DNA from: Amycolatopsis acidiphila
GTDB taxonomy: Bacteria > Actinomycetota > Actinomycetes > Mycobacteriales > Pseudonocardiaceae
Assembly (NCBI RefSeq): GCF_021391495.1
Contig: NZ_CP090063.1
Coordinates: 1,178,001-1,242,000, forward strand
DNA: 64,000 nt
Direction: 5' to 3'
Shown: one piece after another, positions 36,486-45,085 of the stretch
How positions within the stretch are numbered: the stretch's first letter is position 1
Layout: the number at the start of each line of letters is the position of its first letter
Notes under the pieces: model-generated
The model's input: only the letters and a program-made list of their open reading frames with translations
The model's database searches: none
What the model was told of the DNA's origin: nothing
Position numbers and translations under genes: made by a program

Positions 36486-36541
36486 CGCTGACGCTTCCTT
36501 CCAGATGGATTCTGCGTGTGGCTATTGACCCAGACGGTAGT

Positions 36542-36559
36542 CTAGTTAATATTCACTAG
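36542..36559. promoter_or_regulatory. operator CTAGT-N8-ACTAG, copy 1
   Basis: CTAGTTAATATTCACTAG, a perfect 5-bp inverted repeat (16 of 18 positions shared with copy 2 at 39526). It lies between the divergent thiolase and double-TetR genes, so it could control both. Most likely the binding site of the regulator encoded next to it. Confidence 0.65.
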
Positions 36560-36609
36560 GCAAGCCCGCCGGTTGTCCGGGGCTGGGAGACACTGGAGCT
36601 GGGACGCAC

Positions 36610-37818
36610 GTGGGACGGATGGCGACGCAAAACGGGCATAGTGGAGGCGTTGGTCGCCTGACGGCCCGGCAACGCGGGCGTCAGCTGACCGAGACGGCCG
36701 CGCGCCGGTTCCACCGGTACGGCTTTCACGGGGTGGCGCTCATCGACGTGGCCCGTGACGTCGGGATCACCGCGCCAGCGCTCTACCGTCACTTCCGCAA
36801 CAAGAACGCATTGTTGGCCGCGACCGTGCACAGCGGACTCGACTTGGTCGACGCGGCGTTCACGACGGGAGGGGAGTCGTGGGTCGAGCTCTTGTCCGAA
36901 TTCGCGGGCGTCGCACTCGTCCGGCGGGACCTCTGGGCGCTGCTGCAGCGCGAAGTCCGGCATCTGGGGGAACCGGAGCGGCACGCGGTCGAGGCGAGGT
37001 TCGACGACTTCGTCGCGCGGCTCTCCATGCGGTTGCGCGCCGTGCGGCCCGATGCCGATTCCGAGCAGCGACAGTTGCTTCTCGTTGCGGTCCTGGGGAC
37101 TCTGGCCAGCCCAGCGGTGAGTGGTTTGCGAATCGGGCGTGAGCGGTATCAGCGTGTCCTCACCGCCGCGGCGATCGCGGCGTCCAAGGTCTCCCTGCCA
37201 GCCGTGGCAGCGGCACCGCGTGTGGCGATGTCGCGTCAACGGTCGGCAGTGCCTCAGACGCGCGGCGAACAACTTCTCGAGACCGCTGTTTCGTTGTTCC
37301 ATGAGCGCGGCTACACCGCTGTCACGCTCGATGACATCGGTGCAGCCGTCGGACTGGCAGGCCCCAGCATCTATCACCACTTCGCGACGAAGTCGGACCT
37401 GCTGGTGACGGCCTTCAGCAAAGCCGCGCGGCGGCTGGCCCTCAGCCGCGCAAGTGGCGTCGACGAAGCCGTGCTGGACAACCTGGTACGCGGGTACATC
37501 GAACTCGGAGTTCAGCAGCGCCAGCTGTTCGGGGTGTACGTCACCGAGGCCGTCAATCTGCCGCCCGAAGCCGGCCGCCGGATCCGGCGCGAACTGGCCG
37601 CGAACGTCGCCGAATGGAGGTACGCGCTGCAGCGCAGCCGCCCCGAACTCGGCGAGGCGACGAGCTCAGTGCTCGTGCATGCGGCTCGCGGCATCGTGAA
37701 CGACGTTGTGCGCGTAGGGGGTCTGCATGCCAGGCCCGGCATCGTGGCGGAGCTCACGGCACTCGTGCGCGGCGTGCTGAATACCGCGGTACCGAAAGAA
37801 CGGGGGGTGAGCGGATGA
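36610..37818 (+). CDS. tandem (double-domain) TetR-family regulator, second paralogue
   Basis: 402 residues with two TetR DNA-binding domains: one near residue 20 (LTARQRGRQLTETAARRF, VGITAPALYRHFRNK) and one near residue 220 (TRGEQLLETAVSLFHERG, VGLAGPSIYHHFATK). It is collinear in plan and motif with the protein at 4313-5503. Likely repressor of the divergent beta-oxidation operon and, through the second copy of the palindrome, of the acyl-CoA synthetase gene at 39582. Start GTG 36610 or ATG 36619; neither has a strong ribosome site. Confidence 0.87.
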   Translation: MGRMATQNGHSGGVGRLTARQRGRQLTETAARRFHRYGFHGVALIDVARDVGITAPALYRHFRNKNALLAATVHSGLDLVDAAFTTGGESWVELLSEFAGVALVRRDLWALLQREVRHLGEPERHAVEARFDDFVARLSMRLRAVRPDADSEQRQLLLVAVLGTLASPAVSGLRIGRERYQRVLTAAAIAASKVSLPAVAAAPRVAMSRQRSAVPQTRGEQLLETAVSLFHERGYTAVTLDDIGAAVGLAGPSIYHHFATKSDLLVTAFSKAARRLALSRASGVDEAVLDNLVRGYIELGVQQRQLFGVYVTEAVNLPPEAGRRIRRELAANVAEWRYALQRSRPELGEATSSVLVHAARGIVNDVVRVGGLHARPGIVAELTALVRGVLNTAVPKERGVSG

Positions 37819-38645
37819 GAATCGGACTACAGCTGGGCTACGGAGGGGACGGGCGGTTCACTCTCGGCCTTGGGGCGTCCGGCTCACAGGTGGTCGAGGG
37901 TTTTCACGGGGTTCCCTACGATGCCCCGTTCGGGCACATCCGGGAGATCGTCGAGATCTGCCGGCAGGTCTGGAGCCGAGAGCCGATGTCTCATCAGGGT
38001 GCGTACTCCCAGATTCCTTTGCGAGCGGGGGAGGGCACCGGCCTCGGCAAGCCCCTCAACCTGATCGACTGCCCCGTGCGTACCCGGATCCCGATCAGCA
38101 TTGCCGCGCTCGGCCCTCGGAACGTGGCGCTGGCGGCCGAGATCGCAGAGGGCCGGGAGCCGATCTTCTTCCACCCGGACAAGGCTGCGGAAGTGCGGGC
38201 GGAGAGCGTGGCTGCCGGCAAAGCCCGGCGCGATCCGGCTCTGGGAGAACTCGACATCGCTGTCGGGCCTTCCGGTCGCCTTCGTCGAAAGGTCGCAGCA
38301 GGCGGCGTATTTCGACGACGTGCGTCCCCAGCTCGCGTTGTACGTCGCAGGGATGGGTGCACGCGGGAAGAACTTCTACCACGATCTCACGTGACGCTAT
38401 GGATACGAAAAGGCGGCGCGGGATGTCCAGGACCACTACCTCGCCGGGCGCGGGAACGATGCCGCGGCAGCAGTGCCGGACGAACTCATCCAAGCTGTTT
38501 CCTTGATCGGCCCACGTTCAGCCGTTCAGGAACGAATGGCTGCGTTGCGCGCCGCCGGTGTCACGACGATCAAGGCTCAGCTGCTGGCCCTGACGACGCG
38601 GGCCGGCTGGCCGCCGTCGAACAACTGGTCGGACTGGCCGGCTGA
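37815..38645 (+). pseudogene. F420-dependent LLM-class (luciferase-like) oxidoreductase, broken
   Basis: Starts MRIGLQLGY over the TetR stop, then jumps directly to GGDGRFTLGLGASGSQVVEG, so roughly the first third of the family's sequence after residue 9 is missing. It continues well (LGKPLNLIDCPVRTRIPISI, ALGPRNVALAAEIAEG) to about 38250. It then changes frame to ALYVAGMGARGKNFYHDL, and again to AVPDELIQAVSLIGPRSAVQ and the end LAAVEQLVGLAG at 38645. One internal deletion and at least two frameshifts make it non-functional. Confidence 0.8.
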
Positions 38646-38676
38646 GCCGGTAAACCGTTCAAGAGAGGAATCCGTC

Positions 38677-39468
38677 ATGGGCGACCACCAGTACCTCATA
38701 ACGTCGATCGGCGAGGGTGTCGGCGTGATTCAGCTGAACCATCCGCGGAAACGCAACGCACTGGGCTGGGAGCTGCACCGGGAGATCATCGCGGTGCTCG
38801 GCGAGTGGGCCGAGGACGACCGCGTGGCTGCGGTCCTGCTGGTCGGCAATGAGGACTATTTCTGCGCGGGCTGGGCCCTCGACGTACTCGAGGAAGTGAC
38901 GGGTGACGACCTCATCCGGTTCAACGATCTGGCCTGCAAGCTCATGGTCTCCCTGTACGACTACCGCAAGCCGACCGTCGCGGCGGTCGCCGGTGTGGCG
39001 CCGGGCTACGGCATGGATCTCGCGAACATGTGCGACATCACGGTCGCCTCGGAGAACGCCATGTTCGGCTCGACACAGGTGAAGTACGCGATGAACGGGT
39101 TCTACCACGGGATGCTGCGCAAGGTCGGCGCGCAGCGTGCGCGTCGGATGCTGTTCACCGGGGATCCCATCGACGCGAAGGAAGCGCTCCGCATCGGGCT
39201 CGTCGACGAATTGGTTCCGGTGGGCACCGTGCGGGAGAGCGGATTCCGTCTGGCCCGCCATATCGCCGAAGCCGGTCCGGAGCTGGCGACGGTGCTGAAG
39301 GAAGTCGCCCTGCGTGCGAGCAACATGGACCACATCGGCGCGACGGCGTACGAGCTGAGGGTGACTGCCGATCTGATCCAGCGGGGCCTGTTCACCCGGC
39401 GCCTGTCCGAGGGGCTCGCCGCGTTGCGCTCTGGACAGAGCAAGGCGACCGCACGGTTGCGCTCGTGA
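38677..39468 (+). CDS. crotonase-family protein lacking the hydratase glutamates
   Basis: 263 residues; ATG 38677 follows AGAGAGGAA. Crotonase fold: HPRKRNALGWELH, YFCAGWALDVLEE and AVAGVAPGYGMDLANMCDIT. The position of the first catalytic Glu reads STQVKYAMNGFYHG, and the second reads RARRMLFTGDPI, so both acids of a hydratase are absent. It is probably a different crotonase activity (isomerase, hydrolase or C-C bond cleavage). It follows the broken LLM gene in the same direction. Confidence 0.8.
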   Translation: MGDHQYLITSIGEGVGVIQLNHPRKRNALGWELHREIIAVLGEWAEDDRVAAVLLVGNEDYFCAGWALDVLEEVTGDDLIRFNDLACKLMVSLYDYRKPTVAAVAGVAPGYGMDLANMCDITVASENAMFGSTQVKYAMNGFYHGMLRKVGAQRARRMLFTGDPIDAKEALRIGLVDELVPVGTVRESGFRLARHIAEAGPELATVLKEVALRASNMDHIGATAYELRVTADLIQRGLFTRRLSEGLAALRSGQSKATARLRS

Positions 39469-39525
39469 CGTTGCCGTCTTCCAGGGTATGGCCTCACGCC
39501 GCCGGGAACCACCAAGGCCGGTTCT

Positions 39526-39543
39526 CTAGTGAATATGCACTAG
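39526..39543. promoter_or_regulatory. operator CTAGT-N8-ACTAG, copy 2
   Basis: CTAGTGAATATGCACTAG; the arms CTAGTG/CACTAG are a perfect 6-bp inverted repeat. It lies 39 bp before the acyl-CoA synthetase ATG and differs from copy 1 (36542) at two positions only. It is thus a promoter-proximal operator for the synthetase operon. Confidence 0.65.
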
Positions 39544-39581
39544 ATATGCTGACTACGGTTTCATCGGAAGGGAGCACGTCG

Positions 39582-41195
39582 ATGACCACGATGTCAAACG
39601 TGGCCGCCGAGTACCGGCAGGCCGGCTACCGGGCGAGCGGGTTGTGGACCGAAGACAGGATCGGCGACCTGGTGAGGTCGCGGGCCGCGCGGTATCCCGA
39701 CCGGGAGCTTTTTTGCTTCGAGGGACGCCGCGTCACCTACCGTGAGTTCGACGGCTGGACCACCGCGGTCGCCGCCGACCTTGTCCGGCGCGGGGTGCGG
39801 CCAGGTGATCGGGTGCTGGTCCAGCTGCCCAACTGCCTGGAAGCCTTGGTGCTGCAGGTCGCGGCGTTCAGGATCGGCGCGATCGACGTTCCTGTGGTGC
39901 CGATCTACCGGGAACACGAGATGCGCCGCATTCTCGCCGACTGCCGGCCAGCGGCCGTCGTGGCCGCCGCAGAGCTCAGTCCCCGCCGTCCGGCCGAGGA
40001 GTTCGATGGCTTGCTGGCCGAGATGGGGCACCAGCCCGCGGTCCGCTACATCGTCGGGGATCACCGCGACGGCTGGGAGCAGGTCACCGCGGATGCGGGC
40101 GACGGCTTCGAACTGCCTGAGCCGTTGCCCGCGAGCGCACCGGCGCTGCTGCTGTACACGTCGGGTACGACTTCCGCGCCGAAAGGCGCACTGCTGACCG
40201 GGCAGGCGCTGTACGCACACATGCGCAACTTCCAGGAAGCGCTCGGTGCTGGCCAGCAAACGGTGACACTGGCCGCGACTCCGCTGTCGCACCTCGGTGG
40301 TTTCATCGCGGGCGTCATCTTCCCGGCGTTCCTCGGTGGTAGATCGATCATCATGCGCGGCTGGAAGCCCGATGAAGCCGTTTCGCTCATCGAGGACGAG
40401 CGGGTATCGCTGATGATGGGCGCGACGGTCTTCGTGTCCGATCTCGTGGAGCGCTACGAACGGGGGCTGGCGCCGAGGCACCGCCTGCCGACCTACGCGT
40501 GCGCCGGTGCTGCCATTCCCGGCGCTCTCGTCGATCGAGCCGCGGAAGTCGGAGTGTCCGTGGTCCGGGCCTACGGCATGACCGAGACAGCCGGGGTCTG
40601 CGCCATCGCGGCGGCGACTGACCCACTGGATCGGCGCCGTGACTGGGACGGCAGGGTCCTGCGGGGGATGGAGATCCAGGCCGTGGACGACAATCGCCGG
40701 CTGCTGCCGCTGGGGAGCCAAGGTGAACTCCGGATCCGGGGCCCGCAACTGCTCACCCGGTACACCGACCAGGGCCTGACCGAGTCGCAGATCGACGAGG
40801 ACGGATGGTTCTACCCCGGCGACGTGGGCCGTGTCGATCGATGGGGCTGGGTACAGATGACCGGCCGCAGCAAGGACATCGTCAACCGCGGTGGCGAGAA
40901 GTTCTCGACGATGGACATCGAGCTCGCCCTCGCGTCTCACCCCGACATCGAATCCGCCGCCGTGACAGCCGTCCCCGATGCCCGGCTGGGTGAGGGTGTC
41001 GGCGCCTGGCTCGTCCTGGCCCCGGGCGTGACCTGGCAGGGGCCCGAAAAACTGATCGCCCACCTGGAACAGGAGAAGCTCGCCAAACAGAAGATTCCCA
41101 CCCAATGGCACGTCATCGCGGCGATTCCGCGTACCGCGGCCGGAAAGATCCAGAAACACCTTCTCGCGCGAGTTGACGACGTCGTCGTCCAGTAG
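39582..41195 (+). CDS. acyl-CoA synthetase (AMP-forming)
   Basis: 537 residues. ATP loop LLYTSGTTSAPKGALL, AYGMTETAGV, hinge MTGRSKDIVNRGGEKFSTMD and the C-terminal lysine region RTAAGKIQKHLL. The RGGEKFS hinge is typical of medium-chain or aromatic/cyclohexane carboxylate ligases of the CaiC-like group. It starts the second plus-strand transcript, just behind operator copy 2. Confidence 0.9.
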   Translation: MTTMSNVAAEYRQAGYRASGLWTEDRIGDLVRSRAARYPDRELFCFEGRRVTYREFDGWTTAVAADLVRRGVRPGDRVLVQLPNCLEALVLQVAAFRIGAIDVPVVPIYREHEMRRILADCRPAAVVAAAELSPRRPAEEFDGLLAEMGHQPAVRYIVGDHRDGWEQVTADAGDGFELPEPLPASAPALLLYTSGTTSAPKGALLTGQALYAHMRNFQEALGAGQQTVTLAATPLSHLGGFIAGVIFPAFLGGRSIIMRGWKPDEAVSLIEDERVSLMMGATVFVSDLVERYERGLAPRHRLPTYACAGAAIPGALVDRAAEVGVSVVRAYGMTETAGVCAIAAATDPLDRRRDWDGRVLRGMEIQAVDDNRRLLPLGSQGELRIRGPQLLTRYTDQGLTESQIDEDGWFYPGDVGRVDRWGWVQMTGRSKDIVNRGGEKFSTMDIELALASHPDIESAAVTAVPDARLGEGVGAWLVLAPGVTWQGPEKLIAHLEQEKLAKQKIPTQWHVIAAIPRTAAGKIQKHLLARVDDVVVQ

Positions 41196-41223
41196 CCGAG
41201 CGAAACAGACAAGGAACGATCTC

Positions 41224-41985
41224 ATGACTCAGTTCGACAACATCAAATCGACCGTCAAGAACGGCGTCGGCACGATCACGTTCGACCGGCTCGACCGGCG
41301 CAACGCGCTCAGCGTCGAGCTGATGGCGGACCTGAGTGACCAGCTCGACGAGTGGGCATACGACGACGAGGTCGCGGCCGTCGTGCTCACCGGCGGCGAA
41401 GACGTCTTCTGCGCGGGGCTGGACCTGGATCTGCAATCGGGCTTCACCCAGGAAACCCGTTCGGTCTACTCGGACGCGTGTCTCCGCGCCTACAGCACTC
41501 TGCTGGACTACCGCAAGCCGACGATCGCCGCGGTCGGCGGCCCCGCACTCGGCGGCGGCTGCGACATAGCGGTGTTCACCGACATCCGGGTCGGCAGTGA
41601 CAACGCGATCTTCGGGTACCCGCAGATCAAGTTCGGCCTGACCCCCTATTTCTCGCCGTTGTGGCGGATCGTGGGCCTGAGCCAGGCGAAGCTGCTGACT
41701 TTCTCGGGAGACAAGGTCGATGCGGCCGAAGCCCTGCGCATCGGGTTGATCGACCGGCCGGCACCGAAAGGCGAGGTTGTCGCCCGCGCGACCGCGCTCG
41801 CCGCGTCGATCGCGGAAACGACGGTGAAATCAGCGGTCAACAACAAGGAGATGGCGCGGACGTCCCCCGGACTGGACCCGATCAACGCGCTGACCTACGA
41901 GACGCTGGCGTACCGGGAAGTGATCTGGCACCCGGACATCGTCGCCCGGATCAACGACGCCTACAGCCGGATCAAGAGGAAGTAG
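41224..41985 (+). CDS. crotonase-family protein, atypical active site
   Basis: 253 residues, ATG 41224 after AAGGAACG. LDRRNALSVELMADL, VFCAGLDLDLQSG and AAVGGPALGGGCDIAVFTDI give the oxyanion hole. The catalytic Glu positions read GYPQIKFGLTPYFSPLWR and AKLLTFSGDKV, again without the acids, as in the gene at 38677. Same direction and 28 bp after the synthetase, so co-transcribed. Confidence 0.82.
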   Translation: MTQFDNIKSTVKNGVGTITFDRLDRRNALSVELMADLSDQLDEWAYDDEVAAVVLTGGEDVFCAGLDLDLQSGFTQETRSVYSDACLRAYSTLLDYRKPTIAAVGGPALGGGCDIAVFTDIRVGSDNAIFGYPQIKFGLTPYFSPLWRIVGLSQAKLLTFSGDKVDAAEALRIGLIDRPAPKGEVVARATALAASIAETTVKSAVNNKEMARTSPGLDPINALTYETLAYREVIWHPDIVARINDAYSRIKRK

Positions 41986-42015
41986 GCGAGCGTCCGTTCA
42001 TCGCGGGGGAGCACG

Positions 42016-42752
42016 ATGTCACTGCCGCCCAGCGGGGCCAGCACCGGCGACAGCGGTCCGGAGCCTGTGGCCGAGGTCCTAGAATTGGATGCGGTGAGCA
42101 ACGATTCGGCATCAGCCGATGTCCCGCCGACGACGGGGAGCTGCGCCGCCGGTCGCTGACAACGGACCTGGCTTTGGACATCCTTACTCCGCCGCCGTGG
42201 TCCACGACAGCGCTTCACGCGACGGCGAGGGTGTTACGAGCTGAACCGACAGGTGGTTTCGGACAGTGCAGCGTGACGGACGACCGGGGCGAGTTGGTGG
42301 CCGTAGCGTCTGGCCGGTTCCAGTATGTCAAGGCCGGCGGACCGGGCGAACGAAGTGCTCTTGGAATCGTCCATGATTCCGCCTTCCCGGCGGCCGCCGA
42401 CCTCGCCGCGTACCTCGGCGCGCGGACGGAGACCGAGGGCGAAACCACGAAGGTGAATCTCCTGACTCGCGGGTCTGGAGCAACGCTTGTGGGCGGCTGC
42501 ACGGTGGGATCTGGATGGCGCTGGCCGAGATAGCGGCATCGGCGGTCCTCGCGCGGCGGGGAGACCTGCGGCCAGCCCACGTGCACGTCCGTTATCTGCG
42601 CGCTGCTGAGCCGGGAGAAGTGTCGGCCGTCGCGCGGCCTGTGCATGTCGGCAGATCGTTCGGGCTGGCCGAGGTCACCGGTTCCGACAGCGGGGGCAAG
42701 CTCTGCATGACGGCCACGGTGACCGGCCGGTTGTGGGAAGGAGGTCATGATG
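42016..42752 (+). pseudogene. two-hotdog PaaI-like acyl-CoA thioesterase with frameshifts
   Basis: The N-terminal frame from ATG 42016 (MSLPPSGAS, VAEVLELDAVSNDSASADVP) is lost near 42110. The next frame holds LTTDLALDILTPPPWSTTAL and FGQCSVTDDRGELVAVASGR; after another shift near 42490 it continues as GGIWMALAEIAASAVLARRG and HVHVRYLRAAEPGEVSAVAR. Together these make a complete thioesterase-like protein broken at two places. It follows the crotonase gene by about 30 bp, so it was part of that operon. Confidence 0.65.
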
Positions 42753-42990
42753 GCGGGACAGATCAGAGTCGAGGGTGACGGTGCGGTGCACCGTCTCTTT
42801 CTGGGCAGACCGGAGCGGCACAATGCGCAGACGCCCGCCCTGTGGGCGGAACTTGCCGCTGCTGGCCGTGAGCTTTCGTCGGATCCAGCACTTCGCTGCC
42901 TGGTCGTCACCGGGGATGGCGCGTCCTTCAGCTCGGGGATCGATCTGGACGAGATGCGAAACCCCGAGGGATTCATCCGGCGGCTCGCGC
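42747..42990 (+). pseudogene. crotonase gene truncated by IS3 sequence
   Basis: ATG 42747 or 42750 with GGGAAGGAGG just ahead. Reads AGQIRVEGDGAVHRLFLGRP, ALRCLVVTGDGASFSSGIDL and DEMRNPEGFIRRLA, the first 80 or so residues of a crotonase. Similarity ends near 42990, where reverse-strand IS3 transposase sequence begins. The remaining two thirds were not found in the window. Confidence 0.65.
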
Positions 42991-42997
42991 CGCACCC

Positions 42998-43652
42998 GTG
43001 GGGATCCCGATCGCATGATGGCCGAGATCTCGTTGGTGCAGCGGGCATTTCGCTGGATACCGGCGGCGCAGCATCGCGTGCACCCGCGGCGCACCGTATG
43101 TGCCACCGGAGCAGGTGTGGATCTCGACGATCTCGGCCAGCAACCGCTCGTCGGCCAGCCGACGCGCCGAAGGCTGTTTCGCTGCTTGAGCCACCCATAG
43201 AAGGTCGAGGACGCGATATCCAGAACCCGTAGTACGAGATCGACCGGGTGCTGCGGGTGTTCGTGCGCGAACCGCAGGATCACCTCCGGGTCTGGCCGAT
43301 CTCGGAGGCGAAACACGCGCTCGCATCACGCAAGTTGGCATTGATGCGTTCCAGCTCCGCGACCCGCTTGCGCAGCTGCTTGTTCTCCTCGGCCATCTCG
43401 CTCGTGGGCCGGTCGCCTCGCTCGCCGCGGTCGGCTTCGTCCTGGCGGATCCAGTTCCGCAACGCCTCGTGATGCACGCCGAGTTGTTCGGCCAGCTTGC
43501 GGATCACCGGTTTGGGGTCGCAGTCCCGGTACAGCCGAACCGCGCGGGCCGGCAACTCGTCGGGGGTACTTCTTCGGTGCTGCCACTGACGCGCTCCTTC
43601 CGGTCCTATCGGACCATGGATTGGAGCTCTCCGTGAAAGCGGGGGAACCTCA
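42998..43652 (-). mobile_element. IS3-family element, left half (orfA and start of orfB)
   Basis: Reading on the minus strand, the left end begins TGAGGTTCCCCCGCTTTCAC at 43652. orfA (about 43590-43300) encodes YPDELPARAVRLYRDCDPKP, LGVHHEALRNWIRQDEADRG and EENKQLRKRVAELERINANL (coiled coil), with one frameshift near 43570. orfB starts near 43310 with PEVILRFAHEHPQHPVDLVL, STFYGWLKQ and, after a shift, DERLLAEIVEIHTCSGGTYG and APRVHAMLRR. It stops near 43000 before the DDE core. The right half is missing. Confidence 0.8.
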
Positions 43653-43707
43653 ATCGTCCCCCACCGCTGCGTCGCGGCGGAAAGGCCTATGAACCAAGTT
43701 GTTCGAA

Positions 43708-43815
43708 CGCCCGGCTCCGGGAGGCCGAACTCGAAGCGGCGCTGCCGGGTTTGCTGCCGACGGTGCTGGCCGCGGCGACGCGAACGGGGCCGGTGACGAG
43801 GTGGTCGCACTGAAC
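43708..43815 (+). other. possible C-terminal gene fragment
   Basis: A short frame reads ARLREAELEAALPGLLPTVL followed by a stop near 43815. It looks like the C-terminal helix of a regulator (IclR-like at best) without the rest. No function is assigned, and the surrounding 43653-43874 shows nothing else. Confidence 0.2.
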
Positions 43816-43874
43816 CGCTGATCACCCGGTGGTCGCTGTGGACGTATGCCACCGAGCCCCCGCTGGGAAACTGG

Positions 43875-44480
43875 TCAGGATCTGACGACCTGGTAGGTGA
43901 GGTGCGTCGCCCGCGGTGATTCGGTGACCTCCTGCTGGACCAGCGTCGTCGGGCCGACGAGGTCGAACAGGCGCGTGCCGTCGCCGAGTACCAGTGGTGA
44001 CAGGTGGATGCGCAGCTCGTCGACCAGCCGTGCCGTCAGGCTCTGGTCGACGACATTCGCGCCGCCCATCACAGCGACGTCCTTGTCGTCCGCGGTTGCG
44101 CGGGCTTGGTCGATGGCGGCTGCTACTCCTTCGGTCACGAACCGGAACCTGGAGGCGAGCCGCACGTGGGTGGGTGGCTCGTGGGTGACGACGTAGCACG
44201 GCGGCGCGACCGACTGGTCCTGGTCGTACCCGTATCCGACGTCGTCGCTCCAGCCGTGCGGTCCGTCCACGATGTCGTACAGCCGTCGCCCCATCACTAC
44301 CGCGCCGGTCTGCTCGAAGCTGCGCGCCAGCACCGCTTCGTCGACGGGGGAGCGGGGCTCCTCGAGCACCCACGCGTGGATCCCCTCGCCGCCGACGCCG
44401 AGGCCGTGCTCGGAGTCCACGCCGGATGCGGTGACGTATCCGTCCAGGGACATCGAGATGTCTGCGATCACCTTGCTCAT
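43875..44480 (-). CDS. dihydrofolate reductase family protein (RibD C-terminal-like)
   Basis: 201 residues. MSKVIADISMSLDGYVTASG is the standard N terminus of the actinobacterial DHFR/RibD_C-type reductases, followed by VVMGRRLYDIVDG, CYVVTHEPP, VAVMGGANVVDQSL and the end LSPLVLGDGTRLFDL. Probably an NADPH-dependent reductase of unknown substrate. ATG 44480 follows GGGAGTGAGC. The bases up to 44600 hold only its promoter. Confidence 0.85.
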   Translation of the reverse strand: MSKVIADISMSLDGYVTASGVDSEHGLGVGGEGIHAWVLEEPRSPVDEAVLARSFEQTGAVVMGRRLYDIVDGPHGWSDDVGYGYDQDQSVAPPCYVVTHEPPTHVRLASRFRFVTEGVAAAIDQARATADDKDVAVMGGANVVDQSLTARLVDELRIHLSPLVLGDGTRLFDLVGPTTLVQQEVTESPRATHLTYQVVRS

Positions 44481-44601
44481 GCTCACTCCCTCAGGGTCTG
44501 TTGTCCGGATAGACCCGACAAGTGCGCAGAACTCATCGGTGGCGGGTCGTTCGACGAGCGGCCGGCGCGGGGCTCCATGAGTACAGGGTTCGTTCTCGAC
44601 C

Positions 44602-44758
44602 ATGCTACGGCCGGTGGGATATCGTCGGCATATCGAAAATCAGATACGTGCTGGTAACACCACGCTCCCTTGACTGGGGGACATGACCTACCGCGAACCA
44701 GCACGAACAGCGGCCCGCCGCAGCCGATCGCCGGCGCCCGCGTCCTCCTCGGCCGTCC
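44602..44758 (+). repeat. promoter/leader direct repeat, copy 1 (vanH)
   Basis: Aligns along about 155 bp with 47800-47952. Shared parts include ATATCGTCGGCATATCGAAA (44619 on), ACCACGCT, AGCGAACCAGCACGAAC-like text and TCCTCCTCGGCCGTCC. It also holds an ATG at 44683 that begins a copy of the vanY N terminus (MTYREPARTAARR) in frame with vanH, giving a possible 27-residue extension of VanH. Confidence 0.8.
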
Positions 44759-45085
44759 CGACAATGGGCATCACGATTTACGAATGCGGCCGGGACGAGG
44801 CCGTCTTGTTCCGAGAGTTGGCGCCTCGCTGTGGCGTTACGCCAACCATCACGGACGCTGCGGTATCGGAGGCCAACATTGAACTGGCATTCGGAAACCA
44901 ATGCATCAGCGTTGGTCATAAAACTCATATCACCAACGCCACTCTTCTCGCGCTCAGTCGGGCCGGCGTAAGGTATATCGCCACAAGAATCATCGGGTAC
45001 AACCATCTCGATGTGGAATACGCGGAGAGTGTTGGCATCTTCGTCGAGAACGTCGCTTATTCGCCCGACAGCGTGGCTGACTACA

